Source: Gordonia aichiensis NBRC 108223 (GTDB lineage Bacteria > Actinomycetota > Actinomycetes > Mycobacteriales > Mycobacteriaceae). Taken from it: a stretch of DNA of 64,000 nucleotides. Position numbers and translations under genes: made by a program. The stretch spans positions 434,001-498,000 of the forward strand of contig NZ_BANR01000004.1 in the NCBI RefSeq assembly GCF_000332975.1, written 5' to 3'. Below are positions 34,407 through 43,468 of this stretch, in pieces (within the stretch, counting starts at the first letter, position 1; each line of letters starts with the position of its first letter). The notes under the pieces were generated by a model. The model searched no databases and had not been told where the DNA came from. It was given only the letters and a program-made list of their open reading frames with translations.

Positions 34407-35531
34407 ATGTCCGAGAAGGATTCGGTAGCCAACGAACCGAGTACGGGCGACTCGACGCCGACGGATACCGGAGCGTCGTATGCGGCTGCTGGTGTCGACA
34501 TCGACGCAGGTGAGCGGGCCGTCGAACTGTTCGCCCCACACGCCAAGCGTGCCACCCGGCCCGAGGTCATGGGCGGGTTGGGCGGCTTCGCCGGCCTGTT
34601 CGCGCTGAAGGGGAATTACCGTGAGCCGGTCCTCGCGGCGTCGAGTGACGGCGTCGGAACCAAACTGGCTGTCGCGCAGGCGGTCGGCAAGCACGACACC
34701 GTCGGTCAGGACCTCGTCGCCATGTGCGTCGACGACCTCGTCGTCTGCGGGGCGGAGCCACTCTTCCTGCAGGACTACATCGCGATCGGCAAGGTGATTC
34801 CTGAGGTCGTCGCCGAGATCGTGGCGGGTATCGCAGACGGTTGCGTGGCCGCAGGATGTGCGCTGCTCGGCGGTGAGACGGCAGAGCATCCAGGACTCAT
34901 GCTGCCCGACCATTACGACCTGTCGGCGACTGCGGTGGGGGTCGTCGAGGCAGACGAACTGCTCTCGCCCGAACGGGTGCGCGCCGGCGACGTCGTGATC
35001 GCAATGGGTTCGTCGGGACTGCACTCCAACGGTTACTCGCTCGCGCGCAAGGTGCTCCTCGAGTGGGGGCACATGGACCTCGGTGGTCACGTCGAGGAGT
35101 TCGGTCGCACACTCGGCGAGGAGTTGCTCGAGCCGACCCGGATCTACGCGCGGGATTGCCTTGCGCTCGCTGCCGAGACCGACGTGCGGATTTTTGCCCA
35201 CATCACCGGCGGTGGACTCGCCGAGAACCTCGCACGCGTCATCCCGGACGGACTGGTCGCCGAACTCGAACGCGGAACATGGACTCCCGCACCGATTTTC
35301 GCTCTGATCGCCCAGCGTGGTCGGGTCGAGCAGGCGGAGATGGAGCGCACGTTCAACATGGGGGTCGGAATGGTTGCGATCGTGGCGCCCGAGGACACCG
35401 ACCGTGCGCTCGCGGTGCTCACCGCGCGCCACGTCGACAACTGGGTACTCGGCGCGATCAAGCGCTCACCGGAGCCGAAGAGTCACGAGGTCCCCAAGGT
35501 GACGGTCGTCGGCGAGCATCCGCGCTTCTGA
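34407..35531 (+). CDS. purM: Phosphoribosylformylglycinamidine cyclo-ligase
   Basis: PurM closes the imidazole ring of AIR using ATP. The 374-residue protein has SYAAAGVDIDAGERAV near residue 24, the glycine-rich PVLAASSDGVGTKL near 80, CVDDLVVCGAEPLFLQDYIA near 110, GGETAEHPG near 155 and the C-terminal FNMGVGMVAIV near 320. The first 20 residues are an acidic, Ser/Thr-rich extension found in mycobacterial PurM. ATG 34407 is preferred over GTG 34383. The gene ends the purine cluster and is followed by a strong hairpin terminator. Confidence 0.96.
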   Translation: MSEKDSVANEPSTGDSTPTDTGASYAAAGVDIDAGERAVELFAPHAKRATRPEVMGGLGGFAGLFALKGNYREPVLAASSDGVGTKLAVAQAVGKHDTVGQDLVAMCVDDLVVCGAEPLFLQDYIAIGKVIPEVVAEIVAGIADGCVAAGCALLGGETAEHPGLMLPDHYDLSATAVGVVEADELLSPERVRAGDVVIAMGSSGLHSNGYSLARKVLLEWGHMDLGGHVEEFGRTLGEELLEPTRIYARDCLALAAETDVRIFAHITGGGLAENLARVIPDGLVAELERGTWTPAPIFALIAQRGRVEQAEMERTFNMGVGMVAIVAPEDTDRALAVLTARHVDNWVLGAIKRSPEPKSHEVPKVTVVGEHPRF

Positions 35532-35652
35532 GCGAACGTCCGGTCCATCCCGTGCTGGGGCCGGACTCTGCGGCCTGAACATCGCTCCGCAATGGAACAT
35601 CACACCGGAGCGGTAAGTGCCATTCTGGGCCAGAATGTCCGAGTGTAAACAT

Positions 35653-35693
35653 CGTCGGTGATGCGCTCGGGACTGCCGAGCGCATCACCGACG
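35653..35693. terminator. Bidirectional terminator between convergent purM and DUF3073 genes
   Basis: An 18-bp perfect stem is formed by CGTCGGTGATGCGCTCGG (35653-35670) and its exact complement (35676-35693) around a GACTG loop. It lies between two converging genes, so it can end transcription in both directions. It is the strongest intrinsic hairpin noted in the window. Confidence 0.85.
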
Positions 35694-35730
35694 TGAAGGT
35701 CGTGCGGGTTACCGCAGGAGGAGATACGCG

Positions 35731-35907
35731 TCAGGCGCGCTTCCACTCCTCCTCTTCGGCCCACTCATCCACAGGATCCGGACGATCTGCCGAATCGCCC
35801 GACCCCGACAACTCGCGCTGCAAGCTGTCGAAATCGGTGTGGGGAGTGGAGTACTTGAGCTGACGAGCAACCTTCGTCTGCTTTGCTTTCGCCCGGCCGC
35901 GGCCCAT
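35731..35907 (-). CDS. DUF3073 small protein (Rv0810c family)
   Basis: The 58-residue protein starts MGRGRAKAKQTKVARQLKYS, the conserved basic N-terminus of DUF3073, continues HTDFDSLQRELSG, and ends in an acidic WAEEEEWKRA tail. It is too short for many gene finders. The start at 35907 is fixed by the family. The lysine/arginine-rich beginning suggests nucleic-acid or ribosome contact, but no function is known. The position between purM and the YgfZ/aminotransferase pair is the same as that of Rv0810c in M. tuberculosis. Confidence 0.93.
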   Translation of the reverse strand: MGRGRAKAKQTKVARQLKYSTPHTDFDSLQRELSGSGDSADRPDPVDEWAEEEEWKRA

Positions 35908-35928
35908 ATGGGACCCCCTCGCACAATG

Positions 35929-35958
35929 ACGGGGCGGCCAAACTAGTGGCGGCCCCGT
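35929..35958. terminator. Hairpin between MOSC gene and DUF3073 gene
   Basis: ACGGGGCGGCCA and TGGCGGCCCCGT form a 12-bp stem with one mismatch around AACTAG. It lies 124 bp beyond the MOSC stop codon and 22 bp before the DUF3073 start on the same strand. It may end the ygfZ-MOSC transcript or sit in the 5' leader of the small gene. Confidence 0.55.
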
Positions 35959-36081
35959 TCTCTAGGTAGTGAATCTGTCGTGCCAACCAGTCTAGCGCGC
36001 CCGAACGGATTCTGTGGATTGCCCTGCCTTGCCACGCCGACGCCGCCCGCGGTGAGTTGCGGGAGCCGGATGCCACACCCT

Positions 36082-36744
36082 CTAGGCGCGGGCCAGTTTC
36101 TTGGTTGCCTCGCGTCGGACCTTCGGGGCCAGCTGGTCGTCGGAGAGGAGCTCGCGCAGTGACTCGGCGTCGGTACCGGTGATCAGGTGCCGCACACGCA
36201 CGCTGTGCTGCGGGCGAGAGACCACTCGGATCTCATCGCCTGCACCGACGGTTCCCGGGTGTAGAACCCGCAGGTAGGTGCCGACATCAGCGCGGTCGAG
36301 GAAGCGCTTGATCCATCGGGGCTCATCGGCCCACGCCGCGAAGGTGCGGCACGGGGTGCGCGGAATGGTGGTTTCCAGTAGCAGACCGTCGTCTCCGACA
36401 GCCCACTGCTCGCCGACCAGCGCGTCGGTCACGGGTAGGCCGGTGACCCGGAGGTTCTCGCCGAACCAGCCGTAAGGAAGCTCACGTCCGAGCGAGGAAG
36501 CCCAGTGGTGTGCTTCGGCGTGGTCGTATGCGTAGACGGCCTGGTCGAGTCCCCCGTGGTGTTTCGTATCGCAGACGTGATCGGTGACGAGGCCGAGGTC
36601 GCCGACCGTCACCCTGCCGGATTGCGGCCGCTTGTCGATCGCGCTGGCCCCGATCGAGTCGAGCTCGACGTCGTGTTCGGCGACACAGACCGCGAGCACT
36701 CGCCCGAGCAACTCCTGCGGCTGCCCGGATGTCGAGACGCTCAC
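36082..36744 (-). CDS. MOSC domain protein, YiiM-like
   Basis: MOSC proteins bind molybdenum cofactor or transfer sulfur; YiiM relatives reduce N-hydroxylated bases. The 220-residue protein has KHHGGLDQAVYAYDHAEAHHW near residue 74 (shortened here to its core KHHGGLDQAV), WFGENLRVTGL near 105, and the conserved cysteine motif TPCRTFAAW near 142. GTG 36744 overlaps the stop of ygfZ by 4 nt, so expression is coupled. The order ygfZ-MOSC is common in actinobacteria. Which cofactor or substrate is handled is not evident. Confidence 0.85.
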   Translation of the reverse strand: MSVSTSGQPQELLGRVLAVCVAEHDVELDSIGASAIDKRPQSGRVTVGDLGLVTDHVCDTKHHGGLDQAVYAYDHAEAHHWASSLGRELPYGWFGENLRVTGLPVTDALVGEQWAVGDDGLLLETTIPRTPCRTFAAWADEPRWIKRFLDRADVGTYLRVLHPGTVGAGDEIRVVSRPQHSVRVRHLITGTDAESLRELLSDDQLAPKVRREATKKLARA

Positions 36745-37916
36745 CGGCCGCGCAGCTTGTCGATCGCCGCGCGTCCGGCCTGCACCCGGTCGTCGGCCCG
36801 GATGGAGTCGGGGTCGATGCGGGCGGGCATCCGATCTCCGACCTCGAGCTCTACCTCGGGACCTATGCTGCTCTTGACCAGTGCGAGCGCGATCGGCCCG
36901 AGCTCGAAGTGGTCGACGACGGTCCCGACCCGCCCGACGTTCCGGCCGCCCGCGGTGACGACGGCACCGGTATCGGGTTTGTCGTCGGCGCTCCCATCGA
37001 GATGCAGCAGGACGAGTCGTCGAGGCGCCTTGCCGAGATTGTGGACGCGGGCCACCGTCTCCTGCCCGCGGTAGCAGCCCTTGTCGAGGTGTACGGCGCC
37101 GTACTCCCCGGGCCCACCGATCCAGTTCACCTCGTGGGGGATCGTGCGCTCGTCGGTGTCCACGCCGAGGCGGGGACGCATACCTGCCACGCGGAGTGCG
37201 TCGAGAGCCCAGCTCCCGGCGGCGCGTGCGCCTGCGTCGATCACGGTGTCCCACCAGCCCACCAGTTGCGATTCAGGCACGACGAGGTCGACGACGGGCA
37301 GGGCCCCGGTTGCGTGCGGGCCCTCGGAGAGCGGCGGCATGATGCGCCAGAAACCGAGGGGCTCCTCCTCGTGATGGACTTCGGGGAGATCGCCGGCGGT
37401 GTAGGGCAGTGCATCGGGGTCGATTTCGAGCAACTCGGTGATCGGACCCGTCAGCACGTCCGGGCCGATCAGTGTCAGAACCCTCATGTCCGGCCGTGCC
37501 GCGGGGGCGACGTCGGCCCAGAAGACCATCTTGGTGAAGAAGTCGAGGAGGGGTGCTCCGCGATGGCCTTCTGTGTCGATCCACATCACCTCATCGACAT
37601 CGGTGACGACGAAGTGGTCTTCGACGCGACCGTTCATGTCCAGCGAGAGAGATTCGGCGCTGCGTCGGTCGGGTAGGTGACTGACGTGCTGGCTGCTGAT
37701 GTTGTGCAGCCAGCTCAGTCGTTCGGAGCCGGGTACCTCGATCACAGCGCGATCGGAGCGGTCGACGACGACGGCGCCGCGCACCGCGGCCCGCTGTTCG
37801 CCGAGCGGATCGCCGTAGTGCCACGCGAGCGTCGTCGACGACTCATCTGTGGGAGAGTGCGGGTCGGCGACCGCGCCCTTCGTGGAGTACCTGGTCAAGA
37901 TCGGGGAGGGCGCCAC
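36741..37916 (-). CDS. ygfZ: Folate-binding YgfZ/CAF17 family protein
   Basis: YgfZ-type proteins bind tetrahydrofolate and help repair or assemble Fe-S enzymes. The 391-residue protein has the GcvT-like fold and the diagnostic KGCYRGQETVAR motif with Cys281. An earlier LDMNGRVEDHFVV corresponds to the usual DxxGR motif. GTG 37916 is chosen because a TAGAAT -10 box ends 8 nt before it on this strand; a frame open to 37943 would place the promoter inside the gene. It diverges from the pabC-like gene across only 41 bp. The M. tuberculosis counterpart is Rv0811c. Confidence 0.9.
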   Translation of the reverse strand: MAPSPILTRYSTKGAVADPHSPTDESSTTLAWHYGDPLGEQRAAVRGAVVVDRSDRAVIEVPGSERLSWLHNISSQHVSHLPDRRSAESLSLDMNGRVEDHFVVTDVDEVMWIDTEGHRGAPLLDFFTKMVFWADVAPAARPDMRVLTLIGPDVLTGPITELLEIDPDALPYTAGDLPEVHHEEEPLGFWRIMPPLSEGPHATGALPVVDLVVPESQLVGWWDTVIDAGARAAGSWALDALRVAGMRPRLGVDTDERTIPHEVNWIGGPGEYGAVHLDKGCYRGQETVARVHNLGKAPRRLVLLHLDGSADDKPDTGAVVTAGGRNVGRVGTVVDHFELGPIALALVKSSIGPEVELEVGDRMPARIDPDSIRADDRVQAGRAAIDKLRGR

Positions 37917-37923
37917 CTCACCG

Positions 37924-37929
37924 ATTCTA
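37924..37929 (-). promoter_or_regulatory. -10 box of leaderless ygfZ promoter
   Basis: TAGAAT on the minus strand is followed by 7 nt and then the GTG at 37916. The spacing implies transcription starting at the first base of the start codon. Confidence 0.6.
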
Positions 37930-37943
37930 CGCAGTCGACGCAC

Positions 37944-37949
37944 TAGCCT
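37944..37949 (+). promoter_or_regulatory. -10 box of pabC-like gene, probably leaderless
   Basis: TAGCCT fits TAnnnT and is followed by 8 nt and the ATG at 37958. It lies 15 bp from the opposing -10 box of ygfZ, so the two divergent promoters overlap. Confidence 0.5.
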
Positions 37950-37957
37950 CGTGGACT

Positions 37958-38836
37958 ATGTCGCACTCGATCCTGATGACCCTCGACGGTGAGCGCCACG
38001 AGCCCGACGAACCGTTTCTCCACGCCGACGACCTCGCCGCGGTGCGCGGCGACGGAATCTTCGAGACCCTGCTCGTACGCGGCGGACGCGCCCGGTGCGT
38101 CGACCTGCACCTTGAGCGCCTCACGCGCAGCGCGGCGATGCTCGAACTCCCCGAGCCCGACGTCGACGCGTGGCGCGAGGCGATCGACGTCGCGGCCGAG
38201 CAGTGGGCCGCTGACGCGCCGCGCGGTGCCGAGGGCATGCTGCGGCTGGTGTATTCGCGCGGTCGCGAGAGTGCGGCAGGAGACGGCCCTCCCACCGCCT
38301 ATCTGACGGTCGGCCCGGTCGCTGACCGGGTGACCGCGGTTCGTCGTGACGGTGTCTCGGTGGTCACGCTTGATCGTGGGTACTCGATCGACGCGGCGGC
38401 GAGTTCGCCCTGGCAACTGCTCGGTGCCAAGACGCTCAGCTACGCAACCAACATGGCGGCGTTGCGGCACGCGACTGCGCAGGGTTTCGACGATGTCATC
38501 TATCTCAGTGCCGAGGGCGCAGTCCTCGAGGGTCCGCGCTCGACGGTCGTCGCGGTGTACGACAAGACCTTGGTCACGCCTCCTATCGAGGCGGGAATTC
38601 TCCCCGGAACCACCGCGCGCGCCACCTTCGAATTGGCGGAAAAGGAGGGGTGGGGCACGGAGACGCGGATTCTGCGAACGGCTGATCTGATCGCCGCCGA
38701 TTCGTTTTGGCTCGTGAGTAGCGTCACCTTGGCTGCGCGGGTCACCTCACTCAACAGATATGCGACGCCCGTGGCGTCGAATACTGACCAGTTCACCGAT
38801 TTGGTGGACCGTGCGATAGGCGATGACTCAGAATGA
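37958..38836 (+). CDS. pabC: Aminodeoxychorismate lyase / class IV aminotransferase
   Basis: PabC converts 4-amino-4-deoxychorismate to p-aminobenzoate and pyruvate for folate synthesis. The 292-residue PLP enzyme has fold type IV features: RGDGIFETLLVRGGRAR near residue 30, the PLP lysine in GAKTLSYATNM (Lys158), and EGAVLEGPRSTVVAV near 184, followed by PGTTARATFELA. The M. tuberculosis gene at this position (Rv0812) has the same annotation. D-amino acid or branched-chain aminotransferase activity is the alternative. It is divergent from ygfZ, itself a folate-binding protein. Confidence 0.85.
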   Translation: MSHSILMTLDGERHEPDEPFLHADDLAAVRGDGIFETLLVRGGRARCVDLHLERLTRSAAMLELPEPDVDAWREAIDVAAEQWAADAPRGAEGMLRLVYSRGRESAAGDGPPTAYLTVGPVADRVTAVRRDGVSVVTLDRGYSIDAAASSPWQLLGAKTLSYATNMAALRHATAQGFDDVIYLSAEGAVLEGPRSTVVAVYDKTLVTPPIEAGILPGTTARATFELAEKEGWGTETRILRTADLIAADSFWLVSSVTLAARVTSLNRYATPVASNTDQFTDLVDRAIGDDSE

Positions 38837-38969
38837 GCAGGTCGGTGACTTCGTCCCCTCGGAGACCGACGCGATTCTGAGACACAGCTCATAACTTCAT
38901 CCCGACGACGGGACCTTTGGCTGCTTGTCCCCACGATCGGCCCAGCGTAGCGTCGTCGACAACGGGCTA

Positions 38970-38998
38970 CTACGCATTGTCGTAGCACGCTCGTGCTT
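38970..38998. promoter_or_regulatory. Inverted repeats upstream of cydA
   Basis: CTACG (38970-38974) and CGTAG (38981-38985) form a dyad, immediately followed by the palindrome AGCACGCTCGTGCT. They lie 56-84 bp before the cydA start in a 217-bp intergenic gap that otherwise shows no gene. They could bind a redox or oxygen regulator of the cyd operon or form a leader hairpin; no known operator was matched. Confidence 0.35.
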
Positions 38999-39053
38999 TC
39001 GTACCAGGACGCGTCTCCCAGCCCGGGGGCGCGGCTATGAGATTCGAGACGCG

Positions 39054-40640
39054 ATGAACGCTCTGGATTTGTCACGATGGCAGTTCGGGATCACGACTGT
39101 CTATCACTTCATTCTCGTCCCGTTGACGATCGGCCTCGCGCCGATGGTCGCGATCATGCAGACGGTGTGGCACAGGACGGGGAATGAGCAGTGGCTGCGT
39201 GCCACCAAATTCTTCGGAAAACTCTTCCTCATCAACTTCGCACTCGGTGTGGCGACCGGCATCGTGCAGGAATTCCAGTTCGGGATGAACTGGAGTGAAT
39301 ACAGCCGTTATGTTGCCGACGTCTTCGGTGCACCGTTGGCGCTCGAGGGATTGATCGCCTTCTTCCTCGAGTCGACGTTCCTCGGCCTGTGGATCTTCGG
39401 GTGGACGAGGCTGCCGCGGCGTGTGCATCTCGCGACCATCTGGTTGGTCGCGATCGGTGTGACGGCGTCCGCCTACTTCATCATCGCGGCGAACAGCTTC
39501 ATGCAGCACCCGGTGGGGGTCGCGTGGAGTGATGTGCGTGAGCGTCCTGCGATGAACAATTTCTGGGCGGTCATCACCAATAACACGACCCTGGTCGCTT
39601 TTCCGCATGTCATAGCCGGATCGTGGCTCACCGCAGCCACTTTCGTCGCCGCGATCGGCGCCTGGTGGATGACGCGCAACATGATTCGGGCGAAGAAGCT
39701 CAGTGCTGCCATCGAGACCGGCGACGCCTCCGACATGCCGAAGACGACATCGCCCAGTCAGATCGACGCCACCCCGGCGGATCTCGAGCGCGACGCGCGT
39801 CGGATGTGGCGGCCTGTCACCAGGTTCGCGTGTTGGTTCGCGATCGTCGCCGGTGTGCTCGTCATCATCACCGGTGACATGCAGGCACAACTGATGTTCA
39901 AACAGCAGCCGATGAAGATGGCCGCCGCCGAGTCGTTGTGCGACACCGAGCAGCCTGCCGGGTTCTCGGTACTGGCAGTCGGGCGACAGAACAACTGCGA
40001 CAACATCGAGCACGTCATCACGATCCCGCGCATGCTGTCATTCCTCGCCGATCACCGCTTCGACAGCGAGGTCAAGGGCGTCAACCAATTACAGGAGGAG
40101 TACACGCAGAGACTCGCCGGGACGCCGGGTGTGGAACCCGGGCAGAATTTTGCGCCCAACCTGTTCGTCACCTACTGGGGCTTCCGGGCGATGATCACCT
40201 GGGCGCTCGGTTCGGTGATCGTCGCGCTCGGCGGGTTGTGGTTGACGCGCAAGAACAAGGTGATCTCGTCGCGTAAGTTCGGTCTGCTCGCGCTCTGGAT
40301 GATCCCGACGCCGTTCCTGGCCAATGCGTCCGGCTGGATCTTCACCGAGATGGGACGTCAGCCCTGGGTGGTCGTGCCCAACTGGGCCGACAACCTCGAC
40401 CCCACCCGCATCCACATGCTGGTGCAGAACGGCGTCTCCAATCACACGCCACCGATCCTGTGGGTCACGCTGATCGGCTTCACCGTTCTCTACGGTGCGC
40501 TGGGCGTCGTGTGGTTCCTGCTGCAGCGTCGGTACATCATCGAGGGTCCCGGTCCGCATGACGATGTTCCGCCGATCGTCGATGAGGACGTCTCCGACTC
40601 CGATGCCGACGGCCCCAAGCAACTGTCGTTCGCGTACTGA
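39054..40640 (+). CDS. cydA: Cytochrome bd quinol oxidase subunit I
   Basis: CydA carries haems b558, b595 and d and oxidises quinol while reducing oxygen at high affinity. The 528-residue integral membrane protein begins LDLSRWQFGITTVYHFILVP, containing the b595 ligand His19 (VYHF). AANSFMQHPVG near residue 160 holds the b558 His region, and GRQPWVV near 435 is the conserved quinol/haem motif. The Q-loop is long relative to the short form. ATG 39054 is preferred to the track-length frame starting at 38925 because the family N-terminus begins there. It heads cydABDC. Confidence 0.95.
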   Translation: MNALDLSRWQFGITTVYHFILVPLTIGLAPMVAIMQTVWHRTGNEQWLRATKFFGKLFLINFALGVATGIVQEFQFGMNWSEYSRYVADVFGAPLALEGLIAFFLESTFLGLWIFGWTRLPRRVHLATIWLVAIGVTASAYFIIAANSFMQHPVGVAWSDVRERPAMNNFWAVITNNTTLVAFPHVIAGSWLTAATFVAAIGAWWMTRNMIRAKKLSAAIETGDASDMPKTTSPSQIDATPADLERDARRMWRPVTRFACWFAIVAGVLVIITGDMQAQLMFKQQPMKMAAAESLCDTEQPAGFSVLAVGRQNNCDNIEHVITIPRMLSFLADHRFDSEVKGVNQLQEEYTQRLAGTPGVEPGQNFAPNLFVTYWGFRAMITWALGSVIVALGGLWLTRKNKVISSRKFGLLALWMIPTPFLANASGWIFTEMGRQPWVVVPNWADNLDPTRIHMLVQNGVSNHTPPILWVTLIGFTVLYGALGVVWFLLQRRYIIEGPGPHDDVPPIVDEDVSDSDADGPKQLSFAY

Positions 40641-40652
40641 GGAGTAAGAGAC

Positions 40653-41729
40653 ATGCTCGGAAATCTCTGGTTCATCATCGTCGCGATCCTGTTCGTCGGG
40701 TACTTCGTGCTCGAAGGTTTCGACTTCGGTGTCGGCATGCTGATGCCGTTCCTCGGCCGAAGCCACACCGGTGGCGACAGCAAGGTGTCGGCGAAGGACG
40801 ACGCCGCCGACAACGACAAGCGACGTCGGGTGCTGCTCAACACCATCGGGCCCGTCTGGGACGGCAACGAGGTGTGGCTCCTGACAGCCGGCGGTGCGTT
40901 GTTCGCGGCATTCGGCGGGTGGTACGCGACGATGTTCTCAGCGCTGTACCTGCCGCTGTTCCTCATCCTTGTCGGCCTGATCGCGCGCGTCGTATCGATC
41001 GAATGGCGCGGCAAGATCAACAATCCCAAGTGGCGTCAGTGGTGCGACTTCGGTATCGGGCTCGGGTCATGGATTCCCGCGATCCTCTGGGGTGTCGCGT
41101 TCGCCAATGTCGTTCGTGGGCTTCCGATCGATGAGCGGCACCAGTACACCGGCGGGTTCTTCAACCTGCTCAACCCCTACGGGCTGCTGGGTGGGCTCAC
41201 GACGCTGCTGGTGTTCCTCACGCACGGGGCCATCTTCCTGAGTATCAAGACCGGTGGTGTGCTGGAAGAGGATTCGAAGAAGTACGCCAAGATGCTGGCC
41301 ATCCCGACGCTTGTCGTCGCTGCAGTCTTCCTGCTCTGGACCCAGTTCGCCTACGGCAACGGGTGGACCTGGATTCCGGTGCTGATCGCGGCGATCTCGG
41401 CTGTGGTCATGGTCATCGCCACCCAGGCCGAGCGTGAGGGCATCGCGTTCACCGCCAACGCGATCGCGATCGCGGGTACGGTCGCGTCGCTGTTCGCGTG
41501 CCTGTTCCCGAACGTGCTCCCATCGACGACGAATGCGGCGTGGAACCTGACGGTCGAGAACACGTCGTCGAGCGACTACACGCTCACGGTGATGACCATC
41601 GCCGCGGTCATCGTCACGCCGATCGTCATCGCCTACCAGGCCTGGACGTACTGGGTGTTCCGCAAGCGGCTGTCCGTCGACCAGATCCCCGAGTCGATCG
41701 GCTTGTCGTCGCTGAAGGCGTGGCAATAG
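40653..41729 (+). CDS. cydB: Cytochrome bd quinol oxidase subunit II
   Basis: CydB pairs with CydA and stabilises the haem core. The 358-residue protein has LWFIIVAILFVGYFVLEGFD at the start, containing the characteristic GFDFGVGML motif, then RVLLNTIGPVWDGNEVWLL near residue 65 and about eight membrane segments. It follows cydA by 12 nt with a GAGGAG-like Shine-Dalgarno sequence. Between residues 30 and 60 there is a polar, Lys/Asp-rich loop longer than in E. coli CydB. Confidence 0.95.
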   Translation: MLGNLWFIIVAILFVGYFVLEGFDFGVGMLMPFLGRSHTGGDSKVSAKDDAADNDKRRRVLLNTIGPVWDGNEVWLLTAGGALFAAFGGWYATMFSALYLPLFLILVGLIARVVSIEWRGKINNPKWRQWCDFGIGLGSWIPAILWGVAFANVVRGLPIDERHQYTGGFFNLLNPYGLLGGLTTLLVFLTHGAIFLSIKTGGVLEEDSKKYAKMLAIPTLVVAAVFLLWTQFAYGNGWTWIPVLIAAISAVVMVIATQAEREGIAFTANAIAIAGTVASLFACLFPNVLPSTTNAAWNLTVENTSSSDYTLTVMTIAAVIVTPIVIAYQAWTYWVFRKRLSVDQIPESIGLSSLKAWQ

Positions 41730-43468
41730 ATCCTGTGGGCGCCCCGGCCGATGGTCGGGGCGGCCCACAGGCGGCAGCGGGCACTGCGCGTCGCGGTCGC
41801 CCACCGCTCGACCCCCGGCTTCTCAAATACTCGCCGACGACGCGCAGATACGTTGCGGTGACGGCGATGTCGTCGGCGATCACCACCGTCGCGATGATCG
41901 TGGCCGCGGCGATGGCAGCGTCGATCCTGTCAGAGATCGTCGTCGATCCGGCACGGCGGTCGATGTCGGCGCAGTCGTCGCATCTGTGGATCCTCGTCTG
42001 TGCATTGGCGGTACGCGTGCTGATGTCCTACGCGCACGACCGCTACGCGCACCGGGCGTCGGCGTCGACCATCGCGGAACTGCGTGCGCGAGCACTCACC
42101 GTGCTGACCGATCCGGACCGCACGCCGACGCGGGAGTTGTTGCGTCGCAGGGAGCATGCCTCGACAGTGTTGTTACGCGGACTCGACGCACTCGGCCCCT
42201 ATCTGTCGGGATACGTCCCCGCCCTGATCGTGACGGTGCTGGTGACCCCGACCGTCGTCATCGTGATAGGACTCGCCGATTGGCCGTCGGCGCTGATCAT
42301 CATCGTCACTCTGCCGCTCATCCCGCTGTTCATGATCCTGATCGGACTGATGACCCGCGAACGCACCGAGCGCAAGCTCACGACGATGAGCACGCTGAAT
42401 TCACAGGTACTCGATCTGATCACCGGTCTGCCGACGTTGCGTGCGCTCAACCGCGCCGAGGCTCCTGCGCGGCGGGTGGCCGAACTGGGCGCAGAACACA
42501 AGCGCAGCACCATGTCCGGACTGCGCGTGGCTTTTCTCTCGGGCGGTGTGCTGGAGTTCCTCGCAACGCTCTGTGTCGCTCTTGTCGCCGTGGGCATCGG
42601 CCTGCGTCTCGTGTTCGGCGACATGAGTCTCTATGCCGGTGTGTTCGCGCTCATTCTCGCGCCCGAAGCGTATCTGCCGCTGCGTCAGGTCGGTGCCCAG
42701 TTCCACAACTCGGCCGACGGCGTCGCCGCAGCGGGCGAGGTGATGGAGCTGATCGAGTCGGGTGACTCCACGATGGCAACGGCCTCCCGGCGCACGCGTA
42801 CCTGCACAGTTGCCGGTGAGCCGATCCGGCTACTCGACGTCGGCGTGCACGGGCGTGACGGGTGGGCGCCCTATGCCCTGACAACCACGGTGGAGCCTGG
42901 GCGCCTGACCCTCTTCACCGGTCCGAATGGCGCAGGAAAATCGACGGCGGTCGCCGCGATCCTCGGGCTCATCGCACCCGACGACGGGTCGGTGCTGGTC
43001 GGCTCGATTCCGGTTGCCGAACTCGAACCGACCGCCTACCACGAGCAGGTGATCTGGCTGCCGCAGCAACCGGTCATCGTCCCGGGCACTGTCGCCGAGA
43101 ATCTCGCGCTGTTCGGGCCGCTGCCGCCGTCGGCGTTTGCGACGGCGGCGGCTGCCACCGGATTCGACGCGGTGCTGGATTCGATGCCCAACGGCCTCGA
43201 CACCGAACTCGGCGCGGGAGGGGTGGGTGTGTCGGCAGGCCAACGACAACGGCTGGCATTGACGCGTGCACTGGCCTCGCCTGCACCGCTGCTGTTGCTC
43301 GACGAACCGACCGCCCACCTCGACGCCGCGTCGGAGGCCTCCGTCCTGGCCGCGATCGCAAAGCGTGCGTCGGCAGGTGACACAGTTGTCCTCGTCGCTC
43401 ACCGTCCGGTGGCGCGGGCCTACGCCGACCGCATCGTCGAGTTCCCGGAGGTGGTTGGCGTTGGCTGA
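41720..43468 (+). CDS. cydD: Thiol-reductant ABC exporter, CydD subunit
   Basis: CydDC exports cysteine or glutathione-type thiols to the outer side of the membrane, which is needed for cytochrome bd assembly. The 582-residue half-transporter has six membrane segments (roughly residues 40-300) and an ATPase domain with Walker A GPNGAGKST near 408, signature VSAGQRQRLALTRALA near 505 and Walker B LLLLDEPTAH near 528. GTG 41720 overlaps the cydB stop by 10 nt and has GAAGG upstream; the frame stays open to 41498 inside cydB, and that part is a shadow. As mycobacteriales use mycothiol, the exported thiol may differ from that in E. coli. Confidence 0.9.
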   Translation: MAIDPVGAPADGRGGPQAAAGTARRGRPPLDPRLLKYSPTTRRYVAVTAMSSAITTVAMIVAAAMAASILSEIVVDPARRSMSAQSSHLWILVCALAVRVLMSYAHDRYAHRASASTIAELRARALTVLTDPDRTPTRELLRRREHASTVLLRGLDALGPYLSGYVPALIVTVLVTPTVVIVIGLADWPSALIIIVTLPLIPLFMILIGLMTRERTERKLTTMSTLNSQVLDLITGLPTLRALNRAEAPARRVAELGAEHKRSTMSGLRVAFLSGGVLEFLATLCVALVAVGIGLRLVFGDMSLYAGVFALILAPEAYLPLRQVGAQFHNSADGVAAAGEVMELIESGDSTMATASRRTRTCTVAGEPIRLLDVGVHGRDGWAPYALTTTVEPGRLTLFTGPNGAGKSTAVAAILGLIAPDDGSVLVGSIPVAELEPTAYHEQVIWLPQQPVIVPGTVAENLALFGPLPPSAFATAAAATGFDAVLDSMPNGLDTELGAGGVGVSAGQRQRLALTRALASPAPLLLLDEPTAHLDAASEASVLAAIAKRASAGDTVVLVAHRPVARAYADRIVEFPEVVGVG

